Source of the DNA: Geomicrobium sediminis
Lineage (GTDB): Bacteria; Bacillota; Bacilli; Bacillales; Marinococcaceae
Length of the DNA: 64,000 nucleotides
Direction: 5' to 3'
Assembly: GCF_016908595.1 (NCBI RefSeq)
Contig: NZ_JAFBEC010000013.1
Location: 1 to 64,000 of the forward strand
The position numbers were made by a program, and so were the translations under genes. The notes beneath the pieces are model-generated. The model was not told where the DNA came from and ran no database searches. It saw only the letters and a program-made list of their open reading frames with translations. Shown here in pieces: positions 51,037 through 61,777 of this stretch; the first letter of the stretch is position 1, and the number at the start of each line of letters is the position of its first letter.

Positions 51037-51790
51037 CTGTAACCACTTCCTTTGCAAGTTCTAAATATACATCGGCTCCTCGTGACTTCGGATCATATAA
51101 AATAATTGGCATGCCGTGGCTTGGTGCTTCGCCTAAGCGTACCGTCCTTGGCACAATCGTCTTAAACACCTTATCTTGGAAATATTTCTTCACTTCTTCA
51201 ATGACTTGTAAGCCGAGATTTGTTCTCGCATCAAGCATTGTTAGTAATACGCCTTCAATTTCTAGTGAAGAATTTAAATGCTTTTGTACGAGGCGTACGG
51301 TGTTTAATAACTGACTTAAACCTTCTAACGCGTAGTATTCACACTGCACAGGAATCAGTACTGCATCCGCTGCAGTCAATGCATTAATCGTTAATAATCC
51401 TAATGATGGTGGGCAATCAACAATAATATAATCAAATTGGTTCGCAATAGGGGCTAACCCCTTTTTCAAACGAACTTCCCGAGAAATTGTCGGAACAAGT
51501 TCAATCTCAGCGCCGGACAGCTGAATCGTTGCTGGAATAACGAATAAATTCTCAACGACTGTCGGGTGAATGAGCGTTTGAACATCATGATCGTCTACTA
51601 GTAAATTGTAGACGCAATAATCAAGGTCGCCTTTTTCAATCCCAGTTCCACTCGTCGCATTTCCTTGAGGATCAATATCGACGAGAAGTACACGCTTTCC
51701 TATATAAGCAAGGCAAGCACTCAGATTAACCGAGCTTGTTGTCTTACCAACACCGCCCTTTTGGTTCGCAATCGCAATTACCTTCGCCAA
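51029..51790 (-). CDS. parA: ParA chromosome partition ATPase (Soj)
   Basis: Soj is a Walker-type ATPase that moves on the nucleoid with ParB and also regulates DnaA. From TTG 51790 (GGTGG upstream) it is 253 residues, the same as B. subtilis Soj. The deviant Walker A is IANQKGGVGKTTSSVNL (with signature Lys), followed by LLVDIDPQGNATSG and the Walker B DYIIVDCPPSLG. A longer frame to 51811 is not expected. It is translationally coupled to parB and follows noc after a terminator-like hairpin. Confidence 0.96.
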   Translation of the reverse strand: MAKVIAIANQKGGVGKTTSSVNLSACLAYIGKRVLLVDIDPQGNATSGTGIEKGDLDYCVYNLLVDDHDVQTLIHPTVVENLFVIPATIQLSGAEIELVPTISREVRLKKGLAPIANQFDYIIVDCPPSLGLLTINALTAADAVLIPVQCEYYALEGLSQLLNTVRLVQKHLNSSLEIEGVLLTMLDARTNLGLQVIEEVKKYFQDKVFKTIVPRTVRLGEAPSHGMPIILYDPKSRGADVYLELAKEVVTGA

Positions 51791-51869
51791 ACTGCCCACC
51801 ACCCTCCACAAAAGAGATCATTTTCTTTTATTCTAGCATTGAACAAGAAAAGCGCAAGAAACCGAACAA

Positions 51870-51900
51870 AAAAGCAACCTACCATTACAGATAATGATAG
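51870..51900 (-). terminator. Terminator of noc
   Basis: CTATCATTA-tctg-TAATGGTAG on the minus strand is followed after 6 nt by TTTTTT. It lies right after the noc stop. Confidence 0.65.
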
Positions 51901-51901
51901 A

Positions 51902-52774
51902 TTACTTCTTGGGAATTCGGATCGTAAATTGATAATATTCATCGTGTTCCTCTTCAGAACTATCAACATTCATTCCTGATTTCTCAACCATTGAAAGTGA
52001 CTCACGAATTGTATTCATAGCAATTCTCATGTCTTTAGGAAAATGTTGCTTTCGAGCGCGCTTTTTCTTAGGCTCGTCCGAAGGTTCTTTTGCTTCAAGT
52101 AACCGAACCGCTGCCTCTTCCGTTTGTTTCACATTGTAACCGTGCTCCACAACTTCTTGAAGCAATTGTTCTTGAAGAGAAGGGTCTTCTTTTAAGCGGA
52201 TCAGTGCCCGGGCATGGCGCTCACTAATCTGACGGTTTAATAATGCTTGTTGTACTGATTCTGGCAACGATAACAGTCGCAATTTATTCGCAATCGTTGA
52301 TTGGCCTTTCCCTAATCGTTGGGCAAGGCTTTCTTGAGTAAGCGAATGCCAATCAATTAATTGTTTATATGCTCTCGCTTCTTCAATGACGGTTAATTCT
52401 TCACGCTGCAAGTTCTCAATTAAGGCAAGTGATGCCGTCTGTGCATCGTTAAACTCTTTAACGAGTGCCGGAATCTCGGTCCATTCTAATGATTGTACTG
52501 CACGCCAACGTCTTTCACCGGCAATGAGTTCAAACTTACCCTCTCGCTCTCGCACAACAATTGGTTGCAAGATTCCATGGGTATGGATCGTTCTTGCAAG
52601 CTCTTCAATTTTCTCGTCTGAAAAAATCGTACGAGGTTGGAACGGATTCGGTACGATATCAGTGACTGGAATAAGACGGACCTCTTCATGGTGCCCTTTC
52701 TCATCCTTTATTTCTATTTCGCTGCTTTTAGACTCTTCACCAAAACCGAAAAAACGCTGAATAGAACTTTTCAC
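51902..52774 (-). CDS. noc: Nucleoid occlusion protein Noc
   Basis: Noc is a ParB paralogue that binds NBS sites round the chromosome, attaches DNA to the membrane and blocks FtsZ assembly over the nucleoid. The 290-residue protein begins [13 protein letters not shown], the amphipathic membrane-binding helix typical of Noc. It has [24 protein letters not shown], the [22 protein letters not shown] and the C-terminal [18 protein letters not shown]. The start is GTG 52774 behind GAGGGGGGAG. The N-terminal helix and GERRWR (versus GERRFR in ParB) separate it from Spo0J. Confidence 0.96.
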   Translation of the reverse strand: MKSSIQRFFGFGEESKSSEIEIKDEKGHHEEVRLIPVTDIVPNPFQPRTIFSDEKIEELARTIHTHGILQPIVVREREGKFELIAGERRWRAVQSLEWTEIPALVKEFNDAQTASLALIENLQREELTVIEEARAYKQLIDWHSLTQESLAQRLGKGQSTIANKLRLLSLPESVQQALLNRQISERHARALIRLKEDPSLQEQLLQEVVEHGYNVKQTEEAAVRLLEAKEPSDEPKKKRARKQHFPKDMRIAMNTIRESLSMVEKSGMNVDSSEEEHDEYYQFTIRIPKK

Positions 52775-52854
52775 CGTCTCCCCCCTCACGCTGTTCATCT
52801 CATTTCATTTTACCATGCAAACTCAAATTGTTCACACGTTTTGTGTCGAACCGA

Positions 52855-53568
52855 TTACAATCCAAGAGGTTTTTTTGTAATTGTGCCGACTTTACGCGGG
52901 TAGGTTTTTGGAGTTACATCTTTTTTTCCGACAACATATATTCTTCGTTCGCTAGATTCTGAAGGCAGTTCAAAGTAATGCTGGTCCGCGACACTTCCTT
53001 GTAATAAACGTATCGCCTCTTGTGCTTCGTCAGCTTCTTCTGCACCACTTTTGCCTTTCAATGCAACCCATACACCTTGTGGTTTAACAAAGGGTAGACA
53101 ATATTCTGCAAGAACTGGCATCCGAGCAACTGCACGGGCAATTGCAACGTCATATTGATCTCGATGGTTAACGTCTCTTGCACCATCTTCTGCTCTTGCG
53201 TGCACAAATGAAACGCCGTCTATGTTCAATACGTCAGCTAAATGCTCTAGAAATTGGATACGCTTTTTAGACGCATCAAGTACAGTGAGTTTGATGTTTG
53301 GGTAAGCAATCTTTAAAGGCATCCCTGGAAAACCTGCCCCACCACCCACATCAATCATCGTTTCAACTTGGTCAAATTCATAACATTGACTCGCTAACAA
53401 TGAGTCGTAAAAATGTTTTTCATAAATCTCATCTTTATCTGTAATTCGCGTTAAATTAACGTTTTTATTGTACTCGACGAGCTCATGAGCATACGTTTCA
53501 AATTGCTGTTCTTGTTCTTTTGAAAGCGTCAGATTAAGTTCTTTCAACCATTTTTTCCACTGATTCAT
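52855..53568 (-). CDS. rsmG: 16S rRNA (guanine527-N7)-methyltransferase
   Basis: RsmG (GidB) methylates G527 of 16S rRNA. The 237-residue Rossmann-fold methyltransferase has the SAM motif MIDVGGGAGFPGMPLKIAYP, LTVLDASKKRIQFL, and the basic C-terminus. Loss of RsmG usually causes low-level streptomycin resistance. ATG 53568 follows AAGGAGG. It comes after mnmG, with a terminator-like hairpin in the 57-nt gap. Confidence 0.96.
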   Translation of the reverse strand: MNQWKKWLKELNLTLSKEQEQQFETYAHELVEYNKNVNLTRITDKDEIYEKHFYDSLLASQCYEFDQVETMIDVGGGAGFPGMPLKIAYPNIKLTVLDASKKRIQFLEHLADVLNIDGVSFVHARAEDGARDVNHRDQYDVAIARAVARMPVLAEYCLPFVKPQGVWVALKGKSGAEEADEAQEAIRLLQGSVADQHYFELPSESSERRIYVVGKKDVTPKTYPRKVGTITKKPLGL

Positions 53569-53593
53569 AAACATCCTCCTTTTTAGGCAAAAC

Positions 53594-53620
53594 AGGCAGG
53601 CCGTTCAATACAGCCTGCCT
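53594..53620 (-). terminator. Terminator-like hairpin between mnmG and rsmG
   Basis: AGGCAGGC pairs perfectly with GCCTGCCT. On the minus strand TGTTTTGCC follows. It may lower expression of rsmG and later genes relative to mnmEG. Confidence 0.55.
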
Positions 53621-53625
53621 CGTAA

Positions 53626-55506
53626 TTACGACGTGCGCTTTTGCCTTCCTTGCTCTAAATAAACGAGTAAAATTGAAATATCAGCAGGGTTTACACCTGA
53701 AACGCGAGACGCTTGACCGACTGATAATGGACGTACTTCTTTAAGCTTTTGACGAGCTTCCATTGCAATCCCTTGAATGTCATCATAATCAATCCACTCA
53801 GGGATTCGCTTACGTTCCATCTTTTTGAGACGGTCCACTTGTTCAAGTTGCTTCTTAATATAGCCTTCATACTTCGTTTGAATTTCTACTTGTTCTTTCA
53901 CGTCTGCATCAAGCATTTCATTAACTCCGAGAATCGCTTCAAGATCTTCATAAGCAAGTTGTGGTCGCTTCAACAGATGGTCTGCAGATAATGCTTCTTT
54001 CATCGTTGTCGAACCTTTCTTTTGAAGAACAACTTCAACTTCTTCACTCGGCTTAATAATCGTTTTTGACAGTCGTTTGCGTTCATTTGCAATCTGTTCT
54101 TTTTTATTTTGTAGACGCTCAAAACGCTCAGCGGAAATTAGGCCAATTTCATGGCCAACATCTGTTAATCGTAAGTCAGCATTATCATGTCTTAGCAACA
54201 AACGATACTCTGCTCTTGACGTTAACAAACGGTATGGTTCATTCGTTCCTTTTGTAACGAGATCATCAATTAACACGCCAATATAGGCATCTGAGCGACC
54301 TAAAATAATTCCTTCTTTATCTTGCACACGTCTTGCTGCATTAATTCCTGCCATTAATCCTTGACCTGCAGCTTCTTCATAGCCCGATGTTCCGTTAATT
54401 TGACCCGCAGTAAACAGACCACTAATTTTTTTCGTCTCAAGTGTTGGCCACAATTGTGTTGGGACAATTGCATCGTACTCAATTGCATATCCCGGTCGCA
54501 TTAACCGCGCATTTTCAAGTCCCTTAATCGTCTTCAACATGTCATATTGCACATCTTCAGGTAACGATGTTGATAACCCTTGTACATAGACTTCATTCGT
54601 ATTCCTGCCTTCTGGCTCTAAAAAGATTTGATGCTTATCTTTATCATGGAAACGAACGATCTTATCTTCAATGGATGGACAATATCTTGGTCCTGTCCCT
54701 TCAATCATTCCTGAGTACATCGGTGAACGAGTCAAGTTGTCGTTAATTAATCCGTGCGTCGTTAAGTTCGTATACGTAAGCCAACAAGGCAATTGATCGG
54801 TAATATACTTTGTTGTCTCATACGAAAACGCCCGTGGAACCTCATCTCCAGGTTGAATCTCAGTCATCGAGTAATCAATTGTGTCTCCGTTGATTCGTGG
54901 TGGCGTCCCCGTCTTAAATCGAACCATATCAAACCCTAGTTCCTGCAAGTGATAGGACAGTTGAATCGACGGTTGCATATTATTCGGTCCGCTTTCATAC
55001 GCAAGGTCGCCGATAATGATTTTGCCTCGTAAATACGTTCCTGTCGTTACGATGACCGACTTCGCAAGGTAATGGGCGCCTGTGTTCGTGACGACACCTT
55101 TACATTCACCATCTTCAACAATAAGACGCTCAACAAGCCCTTGGCGGAGCGTTAAATTCTCTGTGTTTTCAAGAGTATTCTTCATTTCGTGTTGATACTC
55201 GAATTTATCTGCTTGTGCACGCAGAGCGCGTACGGCAGGACCCTTACCGGTATTTAACATTCTCATTTGAATGTGTGTTTTATCTATATTTCTAGCCATT
55301 TCACCGCCGAGAGCATCAATCTCGCGAACGACGATGCCCTTAGCAGGTCCTCCGACTGACGGGTTACATGGCATATAAGCGACTGCATCTAAGTTTAACG
55401 TTAACATTAATGTTGATGCACCCATTCGAGCAGCTGCAAGTCCAGCTTCAACGCCGGCATGCCCTGCACCAATGACAACAACATCATATTGTTGTTCAAA
55501 AGCCAC
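53626..55506 (-). CDS. mnmG: tRNA U34 carboxymethylaminomethyl modification enzyme MnmG
   Basis: MnmG (GidA) is the FAD- and folate-dependent partner of MnmE that builds the cmnm5 group on U34 of certain tRNAs. 626 residues: FAD motif [19 protein letters not shown], the [11 protein letters not shown] loop, [21 protein letters not shown], and a C-terminal helical domain ending in the [11 protein letters not shown]-type block. The start is GTG 55506 with AAGGAGG 9 nt upstream. It begins 14 nt after mnmE, so the two subunits are produced together. Confidence 0.97.
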   Translation of the reverse strand: MAFEQQYDVVVIGAGHAGVEAGLAAARMGASTLMLTLNLDAVAYMPCNPSVGGPAKGIVVREIDALGGEMARNIDKTHIQMRMLNTGKGPAVRALRAQADKFEYQHEMKNTLENTENLTLRQGLVERLIVEDGECKGVVTNTGAHYLAKSVIVTTGTYLRGKIIIGDLAYESGPNNMQPSIQLSYHLQELGFDMVRFKTGTPPRINGDTIDYSMTEIQPGDEVPRAFSYETTKYITDQLPCWLTYTNLTTHGLINDNLTRSPMYSGMIEGTGPRYCPSIEDKIVRFHDKDKHQIFLEPEGRNTNEVYVQGLSTSLPEDVQYDMLKTIKGLENARLMRPGYAIEYDAIVPTQLWPTLETKKISGLFTAGQINGTSGYEEAAGQGLMAGINAARRVQDKEGIILGRSDAYIGVLIDDLVTKGTNEPYRLLTSRAEYRLLLRHDNADLRLTDVGHEIGLISAERFERLQNKKEQIANERKRLSKTIIKPSEEVEVVLQKKGSTTMKEALSADHLLKRPQLAYEDLEAILGVNEMLDADVKEQVEIQTKYEGYIKKQLEQVDRLKKMERKRIPEWIDYDDIQGIAMEARQKLKEVRPLSVGQASRVSGVNPADISILLVYLEQGRQKRTS

Positions 55507-55520
55507 TGATTTCTACCTCC

Positions 55521-56897
55521 TTATTTCCCCAAACAAAATTGTGAAAACAACTGATCAATTAATTGATCTGGCGCTGTCTCACCTACGATTTCACCGAGCT
55601 GTTCCCAAGCCCTTGTTACGTCAATTTGTACCATGTCTACAGGCATCATTGCTTCAGCTGCTGATTTGGCTTCTGCAATGGATGCTTTTGCTTGATTTAA
55701 CAAAGCAATGTGCCGTGTATTTGAAACATAATTCATCTCAACGGCCTCGACACCTTCATGGAAAAAGCGTTGACTGATCGCTTGTTCTAGCTCATTAATT
55801 CCTTCTTCTTGAAGAAATGATGTCGTAATAACGGGTACGTCACCAATCCATTCTGTCAGTTGCTCTCGGTCAAGACGGCGTTCCAAATCCATTTTATTAA
55901 GAACGACAATCGTCTCAAATCCACGACTCGCTTCAATTAATGCTTGATCTTCTTTCGTTAGCGGTTCATTTGCATTAAACACAAGTAAAATTAACTCTGC
56001 ATCTTGCAACGCCTGACGTGAACGTTCCACACCAATACGTTCGACAACATCCTCTGTCTCTCTAATTCCTGCTGTATCGATTAAACGTAACGGCACACCG
56101 TTTACGTTGACATACTCTTCAAGCACATCCCGAGTCGTTCCTGGAATATCTGTTACAATTGCCCTTGCATCTTGAACGAGAGTATTTAAAAGGGAGGACT
56201 TCCCGACATTTGGACGGCCAATAATTGCCGTTGCGAGACCTTCACGAAGTATCCGTCCTTGTTTTGCGGTTTGCAACAGCTCATCAATCTCGCGATCAAC
56301 GGCATGAATTTGCTCAAGCAAATGTTGTAATGTCACTGCATCCGCATCATATTCTGGATAGTCAATGTTCACTTCAACACTAGCAATTCCTTCTAACAGT
56401 TGTTGTCGTAGGCGTTTAATCTGACCGGCTAACCGTCCTTCGACTTGTTTCATCGCGACATTCATCGCTCGGTCTGTCTTAGCACGAATCATGTCCATAA
56501 CGCCTTCTGCTTGTGACAAATCGATGCGCCCATTTAAAAACGCTCGCTTCGTAAATTCACCAGGCTCAGCTAATCTCGCTCCTTGGCTTAAAACGAGCTG
56601 TAATATACGATCTGCGGATACGACCCCGCCGTGTACGTTAATTTCAATCATATCTTCACGAGTAAAAGTTCTCGGTGCACGAAGAACGCTCACCATCACT
56701 TCCTCGATTTTTACTTCTTGTTCTGGTTGGTAAAGGTGACCATAATGAATTGTATGAGATTCAACTGCTTGTAACTTGTTTTTCCCACGATACAAACGAT
56801 CGCCAATCTCTACTGCTTGATCACCACTAACTCGAATAATTGCAATTGCACCTTCACCAGGAGGCGTTGATATTGCTGCAATTGTATCAAATTCCAT
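55521..56897 (-). CDS. mnmE: tRNA modification GTPase MnmE
   Basis: MnmE (TrmE, ThdF) is a potassium-activated GTPase dimer working with MnmG. 458 residues from ATG 56897 (GGAGG upstream): N-terminal folate-binding domain ([21 protein letters not shown]), helical domain, G domain with [17 protein letters not shown] and NKMD, and the C-terminal catalytic motif CLGK. The frame is open to 57071 but that extension does not resemble the family. A large gap (57.0-57.5 kb) separates it from jag, whereas in B. subtilis they are close. Confidence 0.97.
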   Translation of the reverse strand: MEFDTIAAISTPPGEGAIAIIRVSGDQAVEIGDRLYRGKNKLQAVESHTIHYGHLYQPEQEVKIEEVMVSVLRAPRTFTREDMIEINVHGGVVSADRILQLVLSQGARLAEPGEFTKRAFLNGRIDLSQAEGVMDMIRAKTDRAMNVAMKQVEGRLAGQIKRLRQQLLEGIASVEVNIDYPEYDADAVTLQHLLEQIHAVDREIDELLQTAKQGRILREGLATAIIGRPNVGKSSLLNTLVQDARAIVTDIPGTTRDVLEEYVNVNGVPLRLIDTAGIRETEDVVERIGVERSRQALQDAELILLVFNANEPLTKEDQALIEASRGFETIVVLNKMDLERRLDREQLTEWIGDVPVITTSFLQEEGINELEQAISQRFFHEGVEAVEMNYVSNTRHIALLNQAKASIAEAKSAAEAMMPVDMVQIDVTRAWEQLGEIVGETAPDQLIDQLFSQFCLGK

Positions 56898-57506
56898 CCA
56901 TTCCACCTCCGTGAAAAAATAGTTATTCACATCTCCTAAGGATACCATAGGAGCGCGTAAATCTCTATCCTTGTGTGGACAACTTTCCGATACGAAGTTA
57001 TCCACATGTGGGGAATCCCTCCTGCTTGTGACAGTTATCCCCATATGTAGGTTTTTGTCGAAATAGACCAACGACTTTCTTTAGGAATGTCACAAAATGT
57101 CTCAGTCAACAAAGAGTTTTGAAGGGCAGTATGATTTAATCGTGACTATCCATCACTGCACAACGTTCAAGTGCAGGTCATGTCAAAATAGTACCCCGAT
57201 ATGTGCTGTACTTGTGAGCAAGTTCTCATAGCTCAGTTGCAATTTAGTCTACAAGCAGTTAATGCTCAACTTTCGCTGTCATAGATTATGCCCTCATAAA
57301 CGTTTCCTAAAGGGTGATAATTGTTTGCCGGTTTCTTTAGTATTGACAAAATGTCAGAAGCTTTAGACGCGATAAGTTCACTATAAAACCCAATAATCAT
57401 GGAAATGTAGCTTTTCATCGTTAAGTCTAAAATGATTCACTGTTATGATTATTCAATTCTAGATTCTAAGGCGAAACCGATCCATGTCCGTTGCATAACC
57501 ATAAAA
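56898..57506. other. Long gap between mnmE and jag with DnaA-like boxes and a doubtful 50-codon frame
   Basis: This 600-bp stretch interrupts the usual jag-mnmE spacing. It holds TTATCCACA at 56998-57006 (a perfect DnaA box), TTATCCCCA at 57035-57043 and an inverted TTGTCCACA at 56973-56981, the three within about 70 bp. A minus-strand frame at 57266-57418 encodes 50 residues (begins MKSYISMIIGFYSEL) but has no ribosome site, so it may be chance or a fragment. No IS end or RNA gene was recognised. Confidence 0.35.
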
Positions 57507-57536
57507 AAAAGACCACACCGTTTGGTATGGTCTTTT
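57504..57536 (-). terminator. Terminator of the rnpA-yidC-jag run
   Basis: AAAAGACCATACC pairs with GGTGTGGTCTTTT. On the minus strand TTTTTTTTATGG follows, immediately after the jag stop. Confidence 0.9.
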
Positions 57537-57539
57537 AAA

Positions 57540-58163
57540 CTAGCGAACTTTAGGCGCAATAATGACATGGCGATGAGGCTCTTTCCCATCTGAAGTGGTC
57601 TCAATCGCTCTGTCTTTTTGGAGCGTTTGATGAATAAGCTTACGCTCTTTCGCTTGCATCGGCTCGAGAACAACTTTTCGTTTTGTTTTCTTCGCTTTGT
57701 GAGCAAGTCGTAATGCTAAGTTCTCTAACGTTTGTTGTCTACGTTCACGATAGTTCTCTGCATCAAGTGTTATTCTGACGTATTTCGATGAATGTCGATT
57801 TGCCGCTAAGTTCGTCAAATACTGCAATGATTCCAGTGTTTGACCACGCTTTCCAATGATAACTCCAACATCTTTTCCTTGAATGTCAAAAGTCGCTTCT
57901 TGGCTTTTGTGTTTCTCAATAGTTACCGTCAATGTCACATTCATCGATTTTAGTACGTCTTCTAAAAACGTTTTGGCTTCTTTAAACGGATCCGGCTTTA
58001 CAGTAATTTCTAGTATTGCCGGCTTACTAAAAAGACCTAAAAAACCTTTCGTCGGTGACTGGATCTCCACGTAATTAACTTGCTCACGATTAACGTCTAA
58101 TTGTGTAAGCCCATTTTCTAACGCTTCTTCAATCGTTTTCCCTGACACCGAAATGGTTTTCAC
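57540..58163 (-). CDS. jag: RNA-binding protein Jag (KhpB, SpoIIIJ-associated)
   Basis: A 207-residue RNA-binding protein. An N-terminal Jag_N domain is present ([19 protein letters not shown]...), then a KH domain with [19 protein letters not shown], then an R3H domain with [24 protein letters not shown]...ERKLIHQTL. KhpB acts with KhpA in RNA control of cell division and envelope. It overlaps the yidC stop by 4 nt (ATGA), so the two are coupled. Confidence 0.95.
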   Translation of the reverse strand: MKTISVSGKTIEEALENGLTQLDVNREQVNYVEIQSPTKGFLGLFSKPAILEITVKPDPFKEAKTFLEDVLKSMNVTLTVTIEKHKSQEATFDIQGKDVGVIIGKRGQTLESLQYLTNLAANRHSSKYVRITLDAENYRERRQQTLENLALRLAHKAKKTKRKVVLEPMQAKERKLIHQTLQKDRAIETTSDGKEPHRHVIIAPKVR

Positions 58164-58930
58164 GATTTTTTAGCTCCTCCCGCTTTCTTTTCTTCTTTTT
58201 TCCTTTGCGCTGAAGGTCCTGTAATGAAATACGTCTGAACGATCATAAAGATGTTACCGACTACCCAGTACAATGCAAGAGCTGACGGGAAGAAGAAGGC
58301 AAAGACCCCGATCATGATTGGCATCATGTACAGCAAAATTTGCATTTGCGGGTTCATGTTATTAACCATCATCATCTTCTGTTGTAAGAATGTCGTAATT
58401 GCAGCGATAATCGGTAGAATAAAGTCTGGCTCACCGAGTTGGAACCAAAGAAAATCGTGCAAACGAATTTCATGTGTACGCATGATCGCGTGATAAAAGG
58501 CAATCAGAATCGGCATTTGTATAAATAGAGGCAAACAACCTGCTAACGGGTTGATGCTGTTCTCTGTAAACAAATTCATCGTTTCTTGTTGCAGTTTTTG
58601 TTGGGTCTTTTGGTCTTTCGCACTGTATTTCTCTCTTAGCTTCAGCAATTCAGGTTGAATTTCCTGCATTGCCTTCGTACTTTTTGTTTGTTTAATCATG
58701 AGTGGCAAGATTAACAAGCGTAAAATTAATGTAACGACGATAATCGCTAAACCGTAATTCTCACCAGTCGCACCTGCAATGTTTATGATGAGCCAATAGA
58801 GGGGAAATACGAAAAATGTGTCCCAAATTCCATCTGGATTTCCGTCCATCGGCTGGTCTAGGCTAAAACAACCCGTCATTAGAGCTGTAACCGCAATCAA
58901 CATTGCTGCCAGCGTCAATTTCTTTCGCAC
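58160..58930 (-). CDS. yidC: Membrane protein insertase YidC (SpoIIIJ)
   Basis: YidC1/SpoIIIJ inserts proteins into the membrane and is needed for late forespore gene expression in B. subtilis. The 256-residue lipoprotein has a signal peptide with lipobox LMTGC, giving acylated Cys21, then five transmembrane segments. The hydrophilic-groove Arg lies in the first inner helix ([14 protein letters not shown]), and [17 protein letters not shown] is conserved. The GTG at 58930 is chosen: AAGGAGG lies 9 nt upstream and touches the earlier ATG at 58939. Confidence 0.95.
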   Translation of the reverse strand: MRKKLTLAAMLIAVTALMTGCFSLDQPMDGNPDGIWDTFFVFPLYWLIINIAGATGENYGLAIIVVTLILRLLILPLMIKQTKSTKAMQEIQPELLKLREKYSAKDQKTQQKLQQETMNLFTENSINPLAGCLPLFIQMPILIAFYHAIMRTHEIRLHDFLWFQLGEPDFILPIIAAITTFLQQKMMMVNNMNPQMQILLYMMPIMIGVFAFFFPSALALYWVVGNIFMIVQTYFITGPSAQRKKEEKKAGGAKKS

Positions 58931-58999
58931 CGTGCACATCCTCCTTGCTAAATACTCTATCTCTTAAGATATAAATAAATCTTCGTACTTGCAATGGTG

Positions 59000-59344
59000 T
59001 TAACTGTTTCTCCACACATTTGCTCTTTTTAGCACGTGGATTAAACTTTTTTCTGCGCTGATAAAGTCTGAATCAAGCAAAGCTTTTCGAGCAATAATGA
59101 CATAATCTTTATCTTGGGAAATCTTTGTTGTATTCAAGCGGATCAGTTCTCTCATCTGTCTTTTTAGACGATTCCTCGTTACCGCATTGCCTACTTTTTT
59201 TCCAACCGTAAATCCGACTCGGAAATGTTCCTGTTCTGGCTTGTCTAGTACGTAAACGACAAATTGACGGTTTGCTGATGTTTTCCCTTGTTTAAAGATC
59301 ATCGCGAACTCGTCGCGGTCTTTGATTCGATAAGCTTTTTTCAT
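59000..59344 (-). CDS. rnpA: Ribonuclease P protein component
   Basis: RnpA supports the RNA subunit of RNase P in removing 5' leaders from tRNA precursors. It has 114 residues, with the RNA-binding signature KVGNAVTRNRLKRQMRELIR and the N-terminal YRIKDRDEFAMIFKQGK. The ATG at 59344 gives the family start; GAGG lies about 11 nt upstream. It is 99 nt downstream of rpmH with a terminator between, so it may rely on partial readthrough. Confidence 0.95.
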   Translation of the reverse strand: MKKAYRIKDRDEFAMIFKQGKTSANRQFVVYVLDKPEQEHFRVGFTVGKKVGNAVTRNRLKRQMRELIRLNTTKISQDKDYVIIARKALLDSDFISAEKSLIHVLKRANVWRNS

Positions 59345-59413
59345 AACGATCACAAAACCTCTTTATCAGTTTGATCCTAATCTATGTAATTTGAGAAGCT
59401 CTTTCTTCAAATG

Positions 59414-59440
59414 AGAAAAAAGACCACTGAAATCCAGTGG
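59414..59440 (-). terminator. Terminator between rpmH and rnpA
   Basis: CCACTG (59435-59440 side) pairs with CAGTGG (59424-59429 side), and TTTTTTCTC follows on the minus strand. It may set the ratio of L34 to RnpA. Confidence 0.8.
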
Positions 59441-59442
59441 CC

Positions 59443-59580
59443 TTATGCGGAAAGAACTTTGCGTCCCTTTTGACGTCTACGCTTAAGAACGAGACGACCG
59501 TTTTTCGTGCTCATGCGAGAACGAAAACCGTGAACTTTCTTCCGCTTACGATTATTCGGTTGAAATGTTTTCTTTGACAT
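59443..59580 (-). CDS. rpmH: 50S ribosomal protein L34
   Basis: A 45-residue, very basic L34: [23 protein letters not shown]...[11 protein letters not shown] 59580 has GAGGAGGTGG upstream. A longer frame to 59796 runs into the DnaA-box region and is not coding. L34 directly left of the origin is the standard arrangement in Bacilli. Confidence 0.97.
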   Translation of the reverse strand: MSKKTFQPNNRKRKKVHGFRSRMSTKNGRLVLKRRRQKGRKVLSA

Positions 59581-59723
59581 CGTAAGCCACCTCCTCAAAA
59601 TCAAATCCTTATTCAGGCATTCTAAAAAAGTATACAGACATACAGACGAATATGTCAAGCTCCGTAAAAATCCTTCTTTTTTATTCTCCAAGCATTCGTT
59701 TTGTGTTCGTTTGCCGATTTCCG

Positions 59724-60065
59724 TTATCCACAGCCTCAAAAAATAACTTCGACAACACGTTGGTTTTTTCGACAATGTTACTGACAGCTTTTCCACATAT
59801 ACCGCTCTGTGGACAACAGCTTGTGCACTTCAGTTCTCTTTTTGTGGATAACCTTTCTACTTACCGTTGCTACGCTTGATTTTTTTTGATATGATTAACA
59901 TGTTTTCTTGAAAAGTCCGGAATTGAAATACGCTTCATCCACAGCCTGTGTATAACTGTGTGGATAACATTCCACAGCCTTGAACAACTTTATGCACATC
60001 TTTGTGAAGGGTGTTGATAATTGTTGTAAAAGCTGTTATCTTCATTCATCTAGACCTGTGGATGA
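59724..60065. other. oriC: oriC, upstream part: DnaA-box cluster between rpmH and dnaA
   Basis: DnaA boxes, perfect or one to two mismatches from TTATCCACA: 59724-59732 (+, perfect), 59789-59797 (+, TTTTCCACA), 59808-59816 (-), 59843-59851 (-, perfect), 59935-59943 (+, TCATCCACA), 59959-59967 (-, perfect), 59990-59998 (+, TTATGCACA), 60057-60065 (-). The 600-bp gap has no gene. In B. subtilis this side (incA/B) helps control initiation and represses dnaA. Confidence 0.93.
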
Positions 60066-60117
60066 ACGATACATGATTGACGTTATTTTAATGCTTCCTT
60101 CACCTCATCTACTTTGT

Positions 60118-60145
60118 TTGTCGTGGGAAGTTTTTTTATTATAGT
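60118..60145 (+). promoter_or_regulatory. Promoter of dnaA
   Basis: TTGTCG (60118-60123) and TATAGT (60140-60145), 16 nt apart, lie 43 nt before the dnaA start and just after the box cluster, so DnaA can feed back on its own expression. Confidence 0.55.
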
Positions 60146-60187
60146 GGGGTTCGCAGTGAACGTACGTAAGGGAGGGGACGGTTAACA

Positions 60188-61555
60188 TTGGAGCAACTGG
60201 CAGACCTATGGGAAAAAACGTTACAAACGGTTAAGGAACGTGTAAGTAAACCAAGCTACGAGACGTGGTTAAAAGCTACAGAGCCAATGCGTCTAGAAAA
60301 CGATACACTCTTAATTGCAGCTCCAAATGAGTTTGCAAAAGATTGGTTGGAAGATCGGTATTCCGACATTATTGCCAATACGGTTGAAGAAATTACAGGG
60401 ACATCGTATAGCGTTAAATTTGTGATTCCAAGTGAACAAGTTTATGAAGAATCGACAGCTAAAGAGCAAGAAACAAAGCAACCATCTGTGAAACAAACCG
60501 AACAAAACAATACGAAACAAATGGTTCGTGAAGATGCGCCTTTAAATGAGAAATATACATTTAATACGTTTGTGATCGGTTCTGGGAACCGTTTTGCACA
60601 CGCAGCCTCGTTAGCTGTTGCAGAAGCACCTGCAAAAGCTTATAACCCTTTGTTTATTTACGGGGGAGTAGGTCTTGGAAAGACCCACTTAATGCATGCA
60701 ATTGGTCATTACGTTATTGAGCACAACCCAGGCGCACGAGTCGTTTATTTGTCATCTGAAAAATTTACGAATGAGTTTATTAATGCGATTCGTGACAATC
60801 GCGGTGACAACTTTCGAAATAAATATCGAAATGTCGATGTCTTACTGATCGATGATATTCAATTTTTAGCTGGAAAAGAACAGACTCAAGAAGAATTTTT
60901 CCATACGTTTAATGCTTTGCATGAGGATTCTAAGCAAATTGTTATCTCAAGTGATCGACCTCCAAAAGAAATTCCAACACTTGAAGACCGTCTGCGATCA
61001 CGATTTGAATGGGGATTAATTACGGACATTACTCCACCAGATTTAGAAACTCGAATTGCAATCCTTCGTAAAAAAGCAAAAGCAGATATGTTAGATATTC
61101 CTAACGAAGTTATGCTTTACATTGCGAATCAAATTGATACGAACATCCGGGAATTAGAAGGGGCCCTCATACGGGTAGTCGCGTATTCATCGCTCATTAA
61201 TGAAGATATGAATGCAGACTTAGCAGCGGAAGCTTTAAAAGACATCATCCCAAGCGCAAAACCTCGAATGATCGGCATTGAAGATATCCAATCTCATGTC
61301 GCAGCTTATTTTCAGCTTAAAGTTGAAGAGCTTAAAGCGAAGAAACGAACCAAATCGATTGCTCATGCGAGACAAATTGCGATGTACTTGTCTCGAGAAA
61401 TGACCGATTCATCTTTACCTAAAATCGGTGAGAAATTTGGGGGCCGTGATCATACGACGGTCATTCATGCGCATGAAAAAATATCAAAACTCTTCGCGAA
61501 CGATACGCAAGTACAAGCTCAGATTAATGAACTGACCGACAAATTAAAACAATAG
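60188..61555 (+). CDS. dnaA: Chromosomal replication initiator DnaA
   Basis: DnaA-ATP binds oriC and melts it. 455 residues: domain I (about 1-80, [26 protein letters not shown]), a short polar domain II rich in Gln, Lys and Thr (about 85-118), AAA+ domain III with Walker [10 protein letters not shown] (about 159-167), Walker [12 protein letters not shown] and the arginine-finger region, and DNA-binding domain IV with [15 protein letters not shown]. The start is TTG 60188; GGAGG lies 12 nt upstream, somewhat far, but the N-terminus aligns with other DnaA proteins. Confidence 0.98.
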   Translation: MEQLADLWEKTLQTVKERVSKPSYETWLKATEPMRLENDTLLIAAPNEFAKDWLEDRYSDIIANTVEEITGTSYSVKFVIPSEQVYEESTAKEQETKQPSVKQTEQNNTKQMVREDAPLNEKYTFNTFVIGSGNRFAHAASLAVAEAPAKAYNPLFIYGGVGLGKTHLMHAIGHYVIEHNPGARVVYLSSEKFTNEFINAIRDNRGDNFRNKYRNVDVLLIDDIQFLAGKEQTQEEFFHTFNALHEDSKQIVISSDRPPKEIPTLEDRLRSRFEWGLITDITPPDLETRIAILRKKAKADMLDIPNEVMLYIANQIDTNIRELEGALIRVVAYSSLINEDMNADLAAEALKDIIPSAKPRMIGIEDIQSHVAAYFQLKVEELKAKKRTKSIAHARQIAMYLSREMTDSSLPKIGEKFGGRDHTTVIHAHEKISKLFANDTQVQAQINELTDKLKQ

Positions 61556-61585
61556 CTGTGTATAACTGCGTATTTAACGTCCCAT

Positions 61586-61684
61586 TTATTCACATGCTTA
61601 TCCACATGTGCAAAACCTAGTAACTCCAAAGGCTTTATTGATTTATCCACATCATACACACCCTATACTACTACTACGAACTTT
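61586..61684. other. oriC: oriC, downstream part: DnaA boxes and DnaA-trio unwinding site
   Basis: Between dnaA and dnaN: TTATTCACA (61586-61594), TTATCCACA (61598-61606) and TTATCCACA (61643-61651). About 12 nt after the last box comes ACT-ACT-ACT-ACG-AAC (61667-61681), the repeating triplet of a DnaA-trio element, then an AT-rich tract (61682-61720). The layout matches the basal unwinding system described for B. subtilis. Confidence 0.85.
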
Positions 61685-61777
61685 TATTTATAATTACTAA
61701 ATTAGAATTCATGATAAAAAAGGAAGGAGCAGCGGAAGCGATGCTGCTTTTTTCTTCTACACAGGAGGAACCCCTTC

